From NCBI RefSeq assembly GCF_018069625.1, contig NZ_CP072941.1, positions 372,001-436,000 on the forward strand: a stretch of DNA of 64,000 nt, written 5' to 3'. Under the pieces are notes generated by a model that had not been told where the DNA came from, ran no database searches, and worked only from the letters and a program-made list of their open reading frames with translations. Source of the DNA: Streptomyces yatensis. GTDB taxonomy: Bacteria > Actinomycetota > Actinomycetes > Streptomycetales > Streptomycetaceae. The translations under genes were made by a program, and so were the position numbers. Positions within the stretch are counted from its first letter, which is position 1. The number at the start of each line of letters is the position of its first letter. Positions 7,897 to 16,426 of this stretch are shown here, piece after piece.

Positions 7897-8814
7897 CTAG
7901 CCGCTCGCCGGCAGGTCACCCGCGGTCGCCGCCAGGCAGGTCTCGAGCCGGGCGACGATGGTCGGCACCCGGCTGGTGTCCACGCGACAGGAGTACAGGA
8001 AGCGGACGAGCGGCTCCTCGGTGATGGGCCGGGCCACGATGCCGTTCACCGGACCGGTCAGGGCCAATGCCGGGAGAAGCGCGATCCCGAGCCCGTGCGC
8101 GACCAGCCCGAGCACGGTCCTGAAGTCGTCACCCTCGAACGCGAGCCGTGACGTGAAGCCGGTGGACCGGGCCAGTTCGGCGAGCAGGTCGAGCTGGGCG
8201 CCGGTGACGGGGGTGCCGATCCACGCCTCGTCGGCCAGCTCGGCCAGGCTCAACGACGGGCGCTGCGCCAGCGGGTGCCGCGTGGGCAGTGCGACCAGGA
8301 CGGGGTCCCGGCCGATCAGTGTCCGGTGCACGCCCGGAGGCTCGGGCTGGGGATACCGGTCGTAGTCGAAGGTGACCGCGAGGTCGAGGTCCCCGCGCAG
8401 AAGACCCTGGTATCCGGCCTGGGTCTCGTGCTGGTTCAGCGTGACGTCCACCCGTGGATGGGTCGCACGGAAGCGGGCGAGCGCCGGGGGAACGATGCTG
8501 CCCGCCGCGGAGACGAAGGCGCTCAGCCGCACCGCGCCCGCGAGCCCGGCGTCCAGGGCGGCCAACTCGGCGGCGGCCCGCGTCATCGCCGTGCGTACCG
8601 AACCCTGGGCCTCCAGCAGGACCCGTCCGGCGGCGGTGGGCCGGACGGGGCGTCGTTCGATCACCCGCAGCCCGGCCCGCCGTTCGAGCTCGGCGATCTG
8701 CTGGGACACCGCGGACTGTGTATAGCCCACTTCCTCGGCGGCGGCCGCGAACGACCCCAGCCTGACGACTGCCTCCAACGTGACCAGGTGACGGGGCTCG
8801 ATCCATTCAGCCAT
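7897..8814 (-). CDS. LysR-family transcriptional regulator
   Basis: A 305-aa LysR regulator. The winged helix-turn-helix is at the N-terminus (EPRHLVTLEAVVRLGSFAAAAEEVGYTQSAVSQQIAELE), the linker helix follows, and the rest is the periplasmic-binding-protein-like effector domain (GAVRLSAFVSAAGSIVPPALARF, DLAVTFDYD, LVAHGLGIALLPALA; quoted in parts). ATG 8814 is used because the canonical N-terminus MAEWIEPRHL starts there; more distant upstream starts would run into the divergent promoter. It faces the D-cysteine-desulfhydrase-like gene across a 67-bp region with a palindrome, the classical layout for a LysR activator of its neighbour. Confidence 0.9.
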   Translation of the reverse strand: MAEWIEPRHLVTLEAVVRLGSFAAAAEEVGYTQSAVSQQIAELERRAGLRVIERRPVRPTAAGRVLLEAQGSVRTAMTRAAAELAALDAGLAGAVRLSAFVSAAGSIVPPALARFRATHPRVDVTLNQHETQAGYQGLLRGDLDLAVTFDYDRYPQPEPPGVHRTLIGRDPVLVALPTRHPLAQRPSLSLAELADEAWIGTPVTGAQLDLLAELARSTGFTSRLAFEGDDFRTVLGLVAHGLGIALLPALALTGPVNGIVARPITEEPLVRFLYSCRVDTSRVPTIVARLETCLAATAGDLPASG

Positions 8815-8827
8815 GAACATCATCGTA

Positions 8828-8845
8828 GCTAATGTTCCTATTAGC
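8828..8845. promoter_or_regulatory. LysR-type operator palindrome
   Basis: GCTAAT (8828-8833), six bases, then ATTAGC (8840-8845): a perfect inverted repeat with the T-N11-A layout of LysR boxes. It lies in the divergent 67-bp region between the LysR gene and the PLP-enzyme gene and is AT-rich against a high-GC background. Confidence 0.65.
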
Positions 8846-8881
8846 AAGGTTCGCTTGTGCTTATGTACAGCCGAACGGAGC

Positions 8882-9970
8882 ATGGACCCCATGGACTACA
8901 CCGAACTGGACCGGCTGGTCGCCACACTGCCCAGGAAGCGCATCGGCTTCTACCCGACGCCGTTCCACCGCCTGGACAACCTGTCCGCCGCCCACGGCGT
9001 CAACTTCTTCCTGAAGCGGGAGGACATGGCCGGGCCGGGCACCCTCAGCGGAAGCAAGACCCGCCTCGCCGAGTTCATCATCGGCCAGGCACTGCGAGAG
9101 GGCGTCACCCATGTCATCAGCCAGGGCGTCTACCTGACCAACTCCGGGATGCAGTTCGCCACGGCCTGCCGGGTCGCCGGACTGACCCCGATCCTCTACC
9201 TCACCCGCGACGAGAACCGGCACGGCGAACTCACCGAGTACCGGGGCAATCTGCTGCTGAACAAGATCATGGACGTGGAGCTGCACTACCAGCCCACCCG
9301 CGGCGGCGCCTACTGGGACGCGACCGACGAACAGCAAAAGGTCACCGACGCGATGAACGCCAGGAAGGCGGAGCTCGAAGCGCAGGGACACAAGGCATTG
9401 ATCGTGCCGACCGGCGGCGCCCACCCCTACGGCTTCGTCGGGCACGCGCTGACCTTCAAGGAGATGATCGAGCAGGCCGAGACCCATGGGGTCGGCCTCG
9501 ACTACGTCTACCACACCGCGGGCACCGGGACCGCCCTGCCGGGGCTGATCGCGGCGAAGCTGATGACGGGTCACCCCGTGCGGTTCCGCTCCATCGCGAT
9601 CTGCGGCTACCAGCCCGGCGGCTGGATGAACGTCGAGGTGATCGTCGAGCGCGTACGGCACATCCTCGGGCTCCTGGGCGTCCCGGTCCCCGCTGACGAG
9701 GTCATCCGAGCCGAGATCGACGTGGACGAACGGTTCATCGGCGAGGACTACGCGGTGCCCTCGCCCGAGGGTGTCGCCGCCATCAGGGAACTGGCAATGG
9801 CCGACGGCGTCTTCCTCGGCCCCGTGTACACCGCGAAGGGCTTCGCCGGCCTGCTCGACCACGTCCGATCGGGCCGAGTCGAACCGGGCAGCAACGTGGC
9901 CTTCCTGCACACCGGTGACACCGGCAACCTGTTCGAGATCCCAGAGGTCGTCGGCAACGTGGCGATGTGA
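8882..9970 (+). CDS. PLP-dependent D-cysteine desulfhydrase / ACC deaminase family enzyme
   Basis: A 362-aa fold-type II PLP enzyme. The family breaks down D-cysteine to pyruvate, sulfide and ammonia, or 1-aminocyclopropane-1-carboxylate to 2-oxobutyrate and ammonia. The PLP lysine is K59 in LSGSKTRLAEF; the phosphate-binding and substrate region is seen in TGGAHPYGFVGHALTF and HTAGTGTALPGLIAAK, and the C-terminus ends GRVEPGSNVAFLHTGDTGNLFE as in the family. ATG 8882 follows CGGAG closely; ATG 8891 is possible. The divergent LysR regulator probably senses its substrate. Which amino acid is used cannot be decided by eye. Confidence 0.85.
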   Translation: MDPMDYTELDRLVATLPRKRIGFYPTPFHRLDNLSAAHGVNFFLKREDMAGPGTLSGSKTRLAEFIIGQALREGVTHVISQGVYLTNSGMQFATACRVAGLTPILYLTRDENRHGELTEYRGNLLLNKIMDVELHYQPTRGGAYWDATDEQQKVTDAMNARKAELEAQGHKALIVPTGGAHPYGFVGHALTFKEMIEQAETHGVGLDYVYHTAGTGTALPGLIAAKLMTGHPVRFRSIAICGYQPGGWMNVEVIVERVRHILGLLGVPVPADEVIRAEIDVDERFIGEDYAVPSPEGVAAIRELAMADGVFLGPVYTAKGFAGLLDHVRSGRVEPGSNVAFLHTGDTGNLFEIPEVVGNVAM

Positions 9971-9998
9971 CAAGCCGCTGCCGTACCGGGCGATCCGT

Positions 9999-10025
9999 CC
10001 GGCCGCCGGCGGCTACGGCGGCCGG
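9999..10025. terminator. Bidirectional hairpin between convergent genes
   Basis: CCGGCCGCC (9999-10007) pairs with GGCGGCCGG (10017-10025) around a 9-base loop. It spans the convergent ends of the PLP-enzyme gene and the antiporter gene and includes the antiporter stop codon. Confidence 0.5.
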
Positions 10026-11599
10026 CCGGTGAAGGCACGCAGGGCCAGCTCAATTCTGATCTCCTCGGTGTCCAGCAGCGACTGCAGCCGGCGCAGAACG
10101 ATGTCGTCGATGCTGCGCTGGTCCCGCAGGCGGATCAGGGCACTGCGCTCGACGCCGATCAGGGCGCGGCGCAGTTCGAGCCCGGCCCGCACACCGGTGT
10201 CGTCGGTATCCGGTGGCCCCGCCTTTTCGGCGGCGTACTGGCGCAGTTCGCTCAGGATGGCGTCGGCGATCTCCGGCGGCGTTTCCAGACGCTCGGCGTG
10301 GTCGGGCAGGGCCTCCAGCGCGGCGGCGATGATCTGGCGATGGGCGCGGCGTTCCTCGGTGGTCTCGTCGGGATCGCCGCGCAGTCCGGACCAGCGGATC
10401 ACCGCGGGCATCGTCGTCCCTTGGAGGACCAGCGTGACCAGGATGACGGTCACGGCGGTGAAGACCAGCAGCCCGCGTCCGGCGAGCGGCCGGCCCGCGG
10501 TGGTGGCGGTCGGGACGGCGAGCGCGGCCGCGAGCGAGACGGCACCGCGCACCCCGCTCCAGGCGACCGGGAACCTCTGCCGGGCACCGTAGCGCAGCGT
10601 GCGCTGGACCGGGCGGCGGTCGACGGCGCGGATGAGGTAGGGCACCGAGTACAGCCACAGCAGTCGGGTGGCGATCACCACGCCGCTGACCACCGAGGCG
10701 GTGATGACCGCGTGTCCCGGGGAGACGGAGCCGATCGCGCTGACGATGGCGGGCGTCTGGACGCCGACCAGGACGAAGAGGGCGCTGTTGAGGAGGGAGG
10801 TGCTCACCTCCCAGAAGGAGATGATCTGCACTCTGGAGCTCGCGCTGATCACCTTGGGTCCCGCCTGGCTGAGGATGAGACCGCAGGTGACCACCGCCAG
10901 GACGCCGGAGACGCCCAGCACTTGTGCCGGCAGATAGGTGGCGAACGGGGTGAGCACGCCCAAGGCGTTTTCCACCTCGCGGTCACGCAACCGCCTGCGC
11001 AGAGCCACGACGACGGCGGCGCATCCACAGCCGATCGCGGCACCGCCCGCGTAGGCGAGCAGGAATCGCACGGTGGTGTCCGTCCAGGTGACGGCCAGCC
11101 CCTCGACGGCGACGCCGACCACCACGGCATAGAGGGTGAGCGCGGTGCCGTCGTTGATCAGGCTCTCCGCCCGGAGGATGGTCCGGATCCGGCGGGGCAG
11201 CCCGCGGGCGACCGCCGCCACGGCGATGGCGTCCGTGGGGGCGACGACGGCACCGAGGACAAAGGCGAGTGGCCAGGACAGGCCCAGCGCGTGCCCCACC
11301 GAGGCCACGGCGGCGGCGGTGGCCAGCACCAGACCGGTCGCGAGCAGCACGATGCCACGCACGTTCGTCCGGATCTCCCGGAGGGAGGTGGTCAACGACT
11401 CCCAGTAGAGCAGTGGGGGCAGGAACAGCAGCAGGACCACCTCGGGCGACAGGGCCGGCCCGCGGAAGTCGGGGATCAGGCCGATCAGGCAGCCGCCCGC
11501 CACCAGCATGACCGGCTCGTTCCAGCGTAGGCGGCGAGCCAGCCAGCTCATGGTCAGCACCGCCGCGAGCACCACCACGATGACTTCGAGGCCACGCAT
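10013..11599 (-). CDS. Na+/H+ antiporter, CPA1 (NhaP/SOS1-like) family
   Basis: A 528-aa cation/proton antiporter. About twelve membrane helices fill residues 1-400; the ion-binding ND-type motif is visible in GAVVAPTDAIAVAAVARGLP and the helix that follows (AESLINDGTALTLYAVVVG). Further family stretches are FPVAWSGVRGAVSLAAALAVP and VTVILVTLVLQG. Residues 410-528 form a charged cytoplasmic tail ending in helices (RALIGVERSALIRLRDQ), probably regulatory. ATG 11599 is preferred to the upstream GTG at 11638 because hydrophobic homology starts at once (MRGLEVIVVVLAAVL) and GGGAAGG lies upstream. No partner gene is adjacent. Confidence 0.9.
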   Translation of the reverse strand: MRGLEVIVVVLAAVLTMSWLARRLRWNEPVMLVAGGCLIGLIPDFRGPALSPEVVLLLFLPPLLYWESLTTSLREIRTNVRGIVLLATGLVLATAAAVASVGHALGLSWPLAFVLGAVVAPTDAIAVAAVARGLPRRIRTILRAESLINDGTALTLYAVVVGVAVEGLAVTWTDTTVRFLLAYAGGAAIGCGCAAVVVALRRRLRDREVENALGVLTPFATYLPAQVLGVSGVLAVVTCGLILSQAGPKVISASSRVQIISFWEVSTSLLNSALFVLVGVQTPAIVSAIGSVSPGHAVITASVVSGVVIATRLLWLYSVPYLIRAVDRRPVQRTLRYGARQRFPVAWSGVRGAVSLAAALAVPTATTAGRPLAGRGLLVFTAVTVILVTLVLQGTTMPAVIRWSGLRGDPDETTEERRAHRQIIAAALEALPDHAERLETPPEIADAILSELRQYAAEKAGPPDTDDTGVRAGLELRRALIGVERSALIRLRDQRSIDDIVLRRLQSLLDTEEIRIELALRAFTGRPP

Positions 11600-11696
11600 C
11601 CGGTACCGCCTTCCCGAGGGGAGCGTGGTAGGGGCCACGCCCCGGGAAGCCTGCCATCTCGCATCCGATCCGGGTCGCGCCCGACGACCGCCGAAT

Positions 11697-11735
11697 GAGT
11701 GCTCCGGCCTGCGACTTCCGCCAACCGGAGCACTC
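11697..11735. repeat. Inverted repeat, 11-bp arms
   Basis: GAGTGCTCCGG (11697-11707) and CCGGAGCACTC (11725-11735) pair perfectly with a 17-base spacer. It lies upstream of both the antiporter and the broken crotonase gene, so it could be an operator or an RNA hairpin. Confidence 0.5.
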
Positions 11736-11760
11736 GCTCACACGGATGTGTGACGGAGTG
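11731..11760. promoter_or_regulatory. Imperfect 30-bp palindrome, candidate operator
   Basis: The core TCACACGGATGTGTGA (11738-11753) is a perfect 6-bp inverted repeat around GGAT, and pairing extends outwards so that 11 of 13 bases match over 11731-11760. It sits about 100 bp upstream of the crotonase pseudogene. Size and symmetry suit a TetR-type dimer, though no regulator gene is adjacent. Confidence 0.4.
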
Positions 11761-11860
11761 CGGGGAGATGGCCGCGTCGGCCGTGCGGTGGCCCGATGAA
11801 CACCAGCGTTGACAGCCGGGATGGCCAGCGGGCCGTGATGAGTGCCGAGAGGAAGAGAAC

Positions 11861-12185
11861 ATGACCGCCTCGTACGAAACCAGTCAGCACCAGGCTGGAC
11901 GGCAACGTCCTGTCCGCCACCTTCGACGCCCCGCCGATCAACCTCATCGGTCCCGAGGTCGTGCGCGACCTGGTCGGACTGCTCGAAGAGCTCTCCCAAC
12001 CGACGACTGCCCGGGTAGTGGTCTTCGACAGCGCGGATCCCGACTTCTTCTTCCCCCACGTCGACCTGACCAAAGTGCCCGAATACACCGCCGAGGCCGC
12101 GAAGGCCAAGCGGGGCTTCCAGACCCGTGGCCGTACCGAGCTCGAACTCGGCGACGTCATCGGCGACTTGAAGGCCCTCGACTGA
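11861..12185 (+). pseudogene. Enoyl-CoA hydratase/isomerase (crotonase) remnant
   Basis: The ATG at 11861 has a good ribosome-binding site (GAGGAAG) and starts MTASYET, but the crotonase sequence RLDGNVLSATFDAPPINLIG continues in another frame: one extra base near 11885 breaks the gene. The second frame then reads VVRDLVGLLEELSQPTTARVVVFDS and DFFFPHVDLTKVPEY and stops after about 100 residues, whereas crotonases are about 260. The central oxyanion-hole and active-site segments are absent, and the end KRGFQTRGRTELELGDVIGDL looks like the family C-terminus joined directly to the N-terminus. So there is a frameshift plus an internal deletion. A short functional protein starting at GTG 11961 is less likely. 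Confidence 0.75.
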
Positions 12186-12229
12186 TGCGGCACGTCGGCG
12201 CGCATGGCGGCTGGGGTCTGTCGTTCGGA

Positions 12230-13384
12230 TCAGGCCGGGCTCGCGGGGTCTGATCCAAACGACGGACCCCAGCGGCTCTTGCCACACAGGGCCGCGTCCA
12301 CCGCCCCCTGGAGATGGCGCAGGCTTTCGCCCTCAGCAGCCCATGTCGTGGTGTAGACGGTCACGGTGCCGCGGCCGGCCGTGGCCCGGCCGCCGCCCAC
12401 TGAGTCGCCGGGCAGATCGCCGCCGTGGCCCCAGTAGACGCCACCGCAGCTCAGCGGGATCGAGGCAATGCCGTAGCCGTAGCGGCTACCCGCCGGGTAG
12501 ACGTCGCGGCCGCCGATGTCGATGGTGTCCCGGGTCATCAGGCGCACCGCCCAGCCGGGCAGGAGCCGTCCGCCGAACAGGCCGTCCCAGAAGGCGTTGA
12601 GGTCCCCGGGCGTGGAGACGAGTCCGCCGGATGCGCCGAACTCGTACCCGGGGAGCTCGGTCACATCCACCCGGCCGGCCTCCGGACGCGCGGGGTGCAC
12701 CCCGTAGTTGCGGGCATGGGTCCCGCGCAGGGACAGCTCGCCGGGCGCGGGCCAGTAGGTGTCGTCCAGACGCAGTGGACGCAGAATGGTGCGGTCGACA
12801 TATGTGCGGAAGTCGACCCCCGATGCCTTGTCGATCACCATGCCGAGCACCAGGTAGTTGGTGTTGGAATAGCCCCAGTCGGTCCCGGGCTCGAAGACGG
12901 GCTCCTCCTTGAGGGCAAGGGCCAGATAGTCCTCGGGCGTGCCCGGCCGGTTCCAGTCGACCAGTGCGGAGTACTCCGGCAGTCCGCTGGTCTGCTTGAG
13001 CAACTGCCGTATGGTGATGGGGCGTTCGGTGAGTTGTGGCACGTAGGTGCCCGCGTGGTCGTCGAGTCGTACCCGCCCGTCCGCCACCAGGCGCATCACG
13101 GCTGCTGCGGTGAACGCCTTGGTGTTGCTCGCCAACCGGAATCGGCCCTGCGCATCGACCATCGGACGGCCCGACTCCAGGTCCGCGACGCCGGCGGAAC
13201 GCGTCCTGCTGCCGTCGTACGCGAGGGCACCCGGCACCCCGTCCCGGTCGACGAGTCGATCCAGCTGCCGCTGCACCGGATCGGGCCGGTGGGCCGCCGC
13301 CGCGGGGGCCGCCGCCACGGGGGCGAACGCCCCGGTAAGCGTCGCGGCGAGCAGGACTGCGGCGGCGAGGCGCTTGCGCTGCAT
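12230..13384 (-). CDS. Secreted serine hydrolase, beta-lactamase/DD-peptidase (class C-like) family
   Basis: A 384-aa exported protein with a Sec signal peptide (MQRKRLAAAVLLAATLTGAFAPVAAAPAAAA, in two runs, to about residue 31). The serine-hydrolase catalytic signature is complete: S-x-x-K as SNTK (about 86-89), Y-S-N in DWGYSNTNYLVLG, and the third motif H-G-G in YWGHGGDLPG. Such proteins are D-alanyl-D-alanine carboxypeptidases, D-amino-acid peptidases or esterases; the exact reaction is not visible. A length of about 380 suits Streptomyces DD-carboxypeptidase relatives. Monocistronic; the gene ends convergent with the crotonase remnant. Confidence 0.88.
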   Translation of the reverse strand: MQRKRLAAAVLLAATLTGAFAPVAAAPAAAAHRPDPVQRQLDRLVDRDGVPGALAYDGSRTRSAGVADLESGRPMVDAQGRFRLASNTKAFTAAAVMRLVADGRVRLDDHAGTYVPQLTERPITIRQLLKQTSGLPEYSALVDWNRPGTPEDYLALALKEEPVFEPGTDWGYSNTNYLVLGMVIDKASGVDFRTYVDRTILRPLRLDDTYWPAPGELSLRGTHARNYGVHPARPEAGRVDVTELPGYEFGASGGLVSTPGDLNAFWDGLFGGRLLPGWAVRLMTRDTIDIGGRDVYPAGSRYGYGIASIPLSCGGVYWGHGGDLPGDSVGGGRATAGRGTVTVYTTTWAAEGESLRHLQGAVDAALCGKSRWGPSFGSDPASPA

Positions 13385-13845
13385 AGGTCTTCCCCCTGGT
13401 CATGGCCCGGCCGGCGCGGGCCGATCGGTCGCTCGCCGACGACCCTGCCAGGGCCTCGGCGCGACGTCAGTACGCCCGGCCCCCGAATCGAGGGTGTAGC
13501 CAACGCCACCCCGCCCTCGACGTGTTGCAACGCCACCCCCTCGACGTGTTGCGGTGACGGCGCACGGACCACCTGGAGGCGACCGCCAGATGCAGTGATC
13601 CAGCGACGAGAACATCGTCATGGACGTCACCGCCCGGTAGCAGGCAGCCCAATCCCGTGCGCGGGGAGCGGGCGCTTGGACGAGCGCGCACCCATTCGTC
13701 GTACCAGGCTGAGGCATTCAGCGGCAGGTCGGCCTCCTTTCGGGTTGCGGGCCCGTGGGCGGGAATCCGCTTCGCGGCTGTGGCGGCCAGCGGCCGGTTG
13801 ACTTCGCGGGGGAGGGAGACGCCTCGCGTCTCCGGAGCACTTCTT
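13385..13845. other. Long intergenic region with a short tandem repeat
   Basis: The 461 bp between two exported-enzyme genes on opposite strands hold no recognisable gene. They should contain both promoters. The only structure I see is a tandem duplication at 13501-13551. Confidence 0.5.
13501..13551. repeat. Two-copy tandem repeat (27 and 24 bp)
   Basis: Copy 1 is 13501-13527 and copy 2 is 13528-13551. Both begin CAACGCCACCCC and end CTCGACGTGTTG; copy 1 has three extra bases (GCC) in the middle. It lies upstream of the serine hydrolase and may be replication slippage. Confidence 0.7.
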
Positions 13846-15459
13846 GTGAGGGCAGCCACGTTGATCAACAGGCGGAACGTACTGCGGGCGGGCACGGTGG
13901 GTGTTCTGGGCACGGAGGTGGTGGGCTTGCCGTCATCGCCCGCCGCGGCCGCGCCACCCACCGTGGTGGCGGAGCGGGTCGGCGAACGGGACTGGCAGCT
14001 GCTGGCTCAGGCGCTGTCGTCGCGCTCCACGCTCTATCGGCCGGGCGATTCCGGCTACCCACCGCTGGCGCTTCCGTTCAACCACCGGTACGCCGGTATC
14101 CGCCCCGCGGGGATCGTGGCGTGCGCGACGACCAGGGATGTCCGTGCGGCGGTCCGCTGGGCCCGCGCGGTGGGGCTGCCCGCCGTCCCTCGTTCCGGGC
14201 TGGGCCACAACTACGCCGGGTACTCCGCCACCACGGGTCTGCTGCTCAACATGGCCCGTATGAAGAGCATCGTCTCCACCCCGCGGCCGGGCGCCCGCTC
14301 CCGGACCCGGGCCTACGGGCGGATGAGGGTCGTTCACGACGCGGGCACCCTCACCGTGGGAGCCGGCGTCACCAACGGCGATCTGCACCCGATGCTGGAG
14401 GACCGCGGCATGTTCGTGCCGACCGGCCGCTGCCCCACGGTCGGGGTGGCCGGGCTGGTGCTCGGCGGCGGTATCGGCTTCAGCGACAAGATGTTCGGCC
14501 TGACCTGTGACCGGCTGGTCTCGACGACCGTGGTCCTCGCCGACGGCCGCGTGGTGGAGGCCGGCGAGGACTCCCACCCCGATCTGTTCTGGGGCTGTCG
14601 CGGCGGGGCGGGGAACAACTTCGGTGTCAACACCTCCTTCACGTTCCAGTACGAGCGGTTCCAGGGCGATGTGGGCTTCTACGATGTGCGCTGGAGCCTG
14701 GACTCGGTGCTGCCGGTGATCGCCGTCGCGCAGCAGATCGCCGTGGACACCCTGGACGACAAGAGATTCCATCTCCGCGTCGGCGTGGGGACCCGCGGAA
14801 TCACCAGGGACCAGATCCACGCCAACGCGGGTGTCAATGCCATCGGCCAGTACTACGGTGACCTCGATGAGTTGCGCGCCATCCTGGCCCCGCTGCTCGC
14901 CATCGGCACGGCGGAAGAGCGCGCCCGCAACAAGGCGTCCGTCCGCGAGGTCACTCCGGGGCAGGCGAGCGCGCTGCTGAGCGCCACCACGCCGGTGCAA
15001 CAGTTCGCCGCCAAGTCGGCGGTTCTGAGCTCCCGGACACTCCTGACCGACGAGCAGATCGGTGCCGCCACCGAGCGGCTGCTGGAGTGGCCCGGCAGCG
15101 ACAACGAGGGCGGGGCCGGGTTCGCCATGTTCGCCCTCGGCGGCGAGATCAACCAAGTGCCGCCGGACGCGACGGCGTTCGTCCACCGAAACGGGGTCTT
15201 CATCCTCGCCGCCGAGACCTCCTGGGCGGATTACGACCCGCCAGGGGTCGCCACGGCGAACCTTCACTGGCTCAGCGAGTTCTACCAGAGCATTTTCGGT
15301 GACACTCCCCCGCCGCAGTCCTATCAGAATTTCCCGGATCCGACACTGAAGGACTGGCGGCGGGCCTATTACGGCGCGAACTACGACCGGCTGGTCCGAG
15401 TGAATCGGACCTACGATCCGACCAACTTCTTCAGCTATCCACAAGCGATCGGCGCCTGA
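13846..15459 (+). CDS. Tat-exported FAD-linked oxidase, berberine-bridge-enzyme-like
   Basis: A 537-aa flavoprotein oxidase of the FAD_binding_4 plus BBE type, which oxidises sugars, alcohols or phenolic metabolites with O2. A twin-arginine signal INRRNVLRAGTVGVLG opens the protein. Both likely covalent flavin attachment residues are visible: His in SGLGHNYAGYS and Cys in TGRCPTVGVAGLVLGGG, as in bicovalent BBE-type enzymes. The C-terminal BBE motif is NRTYDPTNFFSYPQ. GTG 13846 follows GGAG and gives a short n-region; reading further upstream adds unrelated sequence. It ends 46 bp from the convergent end of the biosynthetic operon, so it may belong to that pathway, but this is only positional. 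Confidence 0.85.
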   Translation: MRAATLINRRNVLRAGTVGVLGTEVVGLPSSPAAAAPPTVVAERVGERDWQLLAQALSSRSTLYRPGDSGYPPLALPFNHRYAGIRPAGIVACATTRDVRAAVRWARAVGLPAVPRSGLGHNYAGYSATTGLLLNMARMKSIVSTPRPGARSRTRAYGRMRVVHDAGTLTVGAGVTNGDLHPMLEDRGMFVPTGRCPTVGVAGLVLGGGIGFSDKMFGLTCDRLVSTTVVLADGRVVEAGEDSHPDLFWGCRGGAGNNFGVNTSFTFQYERFQGDVGFYDVRWSLDSVLPVIAVAQQIAVDTLDDKRFHLRVGVGTRGITRDQIHANAGVNAIGQYYGDLDELRAILAPLLAIGTAEERARNKASVREVTPGQASALLSATTPVQQFAAKSAVLSSRTLLTDEQIGAATERLLEWPGSDNEGGAGFAMFALGGEINQVPPDATAFVHRNGVFILAAETSWADYDPPGVATANLHWLSEFYQSIFGDTPPPQSYQNFPDPTLKDWRRAYYGANYDRLVRVNRTYDPTNFFSYPQAIGA

Positions 15460-15505
15460 CGTTCCCGGGCTCGCCCTGCCGGTATCCGTAGGCTTGGCAA
15501 GCCTG

Positions 15506-16426
15506 TCAGTCGTCGGCCAGTCGTGTCCGCCAACTCGACACCGCTGGCTTCCAGTTGAGCGCCTCACGTATGCGGTCGTTGGCCGCGCCGCGCATGGCGG
15601 TGAGCTGGTAGTGGGTGAGCCAGCCCAGCAATCGCTCGGCCAGTTGCGACGGCACCGTACGGGGCGGGGGCGCGCCGAGCAGGCGGGCGTATTCGGGGAG
15701 CCAGACCGCGGCCTCGGCCGGGTCGTCGTCGGCCACGTTGAACACGCCGTCGGTATCCGCTTCCACGGCGCACACCGCGGCCCGTGCGGCGTCCTCGATG
15801 TGGAGGAACGAGGTGATGCCGGCGGCGGGCTCCGGCAGTGGCAGCCTGCCGCGTGCCACCGCGCCGCCGATCGCACCGGCGCGGTGGTACAGGGTGCCCG
15901 GCCCGTACAGGGTTCCGTAGCGCAGTACGGTCCCGGACAGGTGTGCGGCGCCCAGCACCCGGCGCTCCAGTTCGGCGATGGCGCGCGTGGTGAGCGCCCA
16001 GCCCGGATCCGGTGCGTCGGCATACAGCGGTGCGTCCTCGGCGAGCACCGGCCCGCCGCGGGGTGCGGTGGCGAACGCGATGCTCTGCGCCACCATCCGT
16101 TCCGCCCCGGCGGCCTCGGCGGCCGCGATCAGCTGTGCGGTGCCTTCGGTGCGCAGCCGGGCGGTCCGCTCGAAGCCCTCAGCCGTGGGGCCGCGCAGGG
16201 CGGTCAGCTGATGCACCACCACCTCGGGCCGGGCCGAGAGCACCGCCGCGCGCACCGCCTCGGCTTCCAGCGCGTCGGCCACCACGACGCCGTCCAGGGG
16301 CAGGCCGGCCGCCCGGGAGGGCTCCCGGACCAGCGCGGTCACATGATGGCCGCGGGCACGGAGCAGCGGAACCAGTGCGCGGCCGATCACTCCGGTGGCC
16401 CCGGCGACAAGGACACGCGCCGTCAT
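15506..16426 (-). CDS. NAD(P)-dependent epimerase/dehydratase-type oxidoreductase
   Basis: A 306-aa extended SDR protein with the nucleotide-binding motif VLVAGATGVIGRALVPLLRARG at the N-terminus. The sequence resembles NAD-dependent epimerase/dehydratase proteins found beside secondary-metabolite genes. The YxxxK catalytic pair is not obvious at the expected place (YADAPDPGWALTTRAIAELE), so the chemistry is uncertain. Its ATG overlaps the stop of the preceding gene (ATGA), making it the last gene of the aminohydroxybenzoate operon. A keto-reduction during or after chain building is a reasonable role because no dedicated ketoreductase is seen in the cluster (inference). Confidence 0.75.
   Translation of the reverse strand: MTARVLVAGATGVIGRALVPLLRARGHHVTALVREPSRAAGLPLDGVVVADALEAEAVRAAVLSARPEVVVHQLTALRGPTAEGFERTARLRTEGTAQLIAAAEAAGAERMVAQSIAFATAPRGGPVLAEDAPLYADAPDPGWALTTRAIAELERRVLGAAHLSGTVLRYGTLYGPGTLYHRAGAIGGAVARGRLPLPEPAAGITSFLHIEDAARAAVCAVEADTDGVFNVADDDPAEAAVWLPEYARLLGAPPPRTVPSQLAERLLGWLTHYQLTAMRGAANDRIREALNWKPAVSSWRTRLADD

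Noticed and set aside
11961..12185. Short crotonase-like open frame as a functional small protein
   Set aside because: Its upstream sequence continues the same family in frame beyond the putative start and the active-site segments are missing, so a pseudogene explains it better.
13933..16023. Minus-strand open frame of about 696 codons
   Set aside because: Antisense shadow of the FAD oxidase, fused to an out-of-frame part of the epimerase gene; no recognisable protein.
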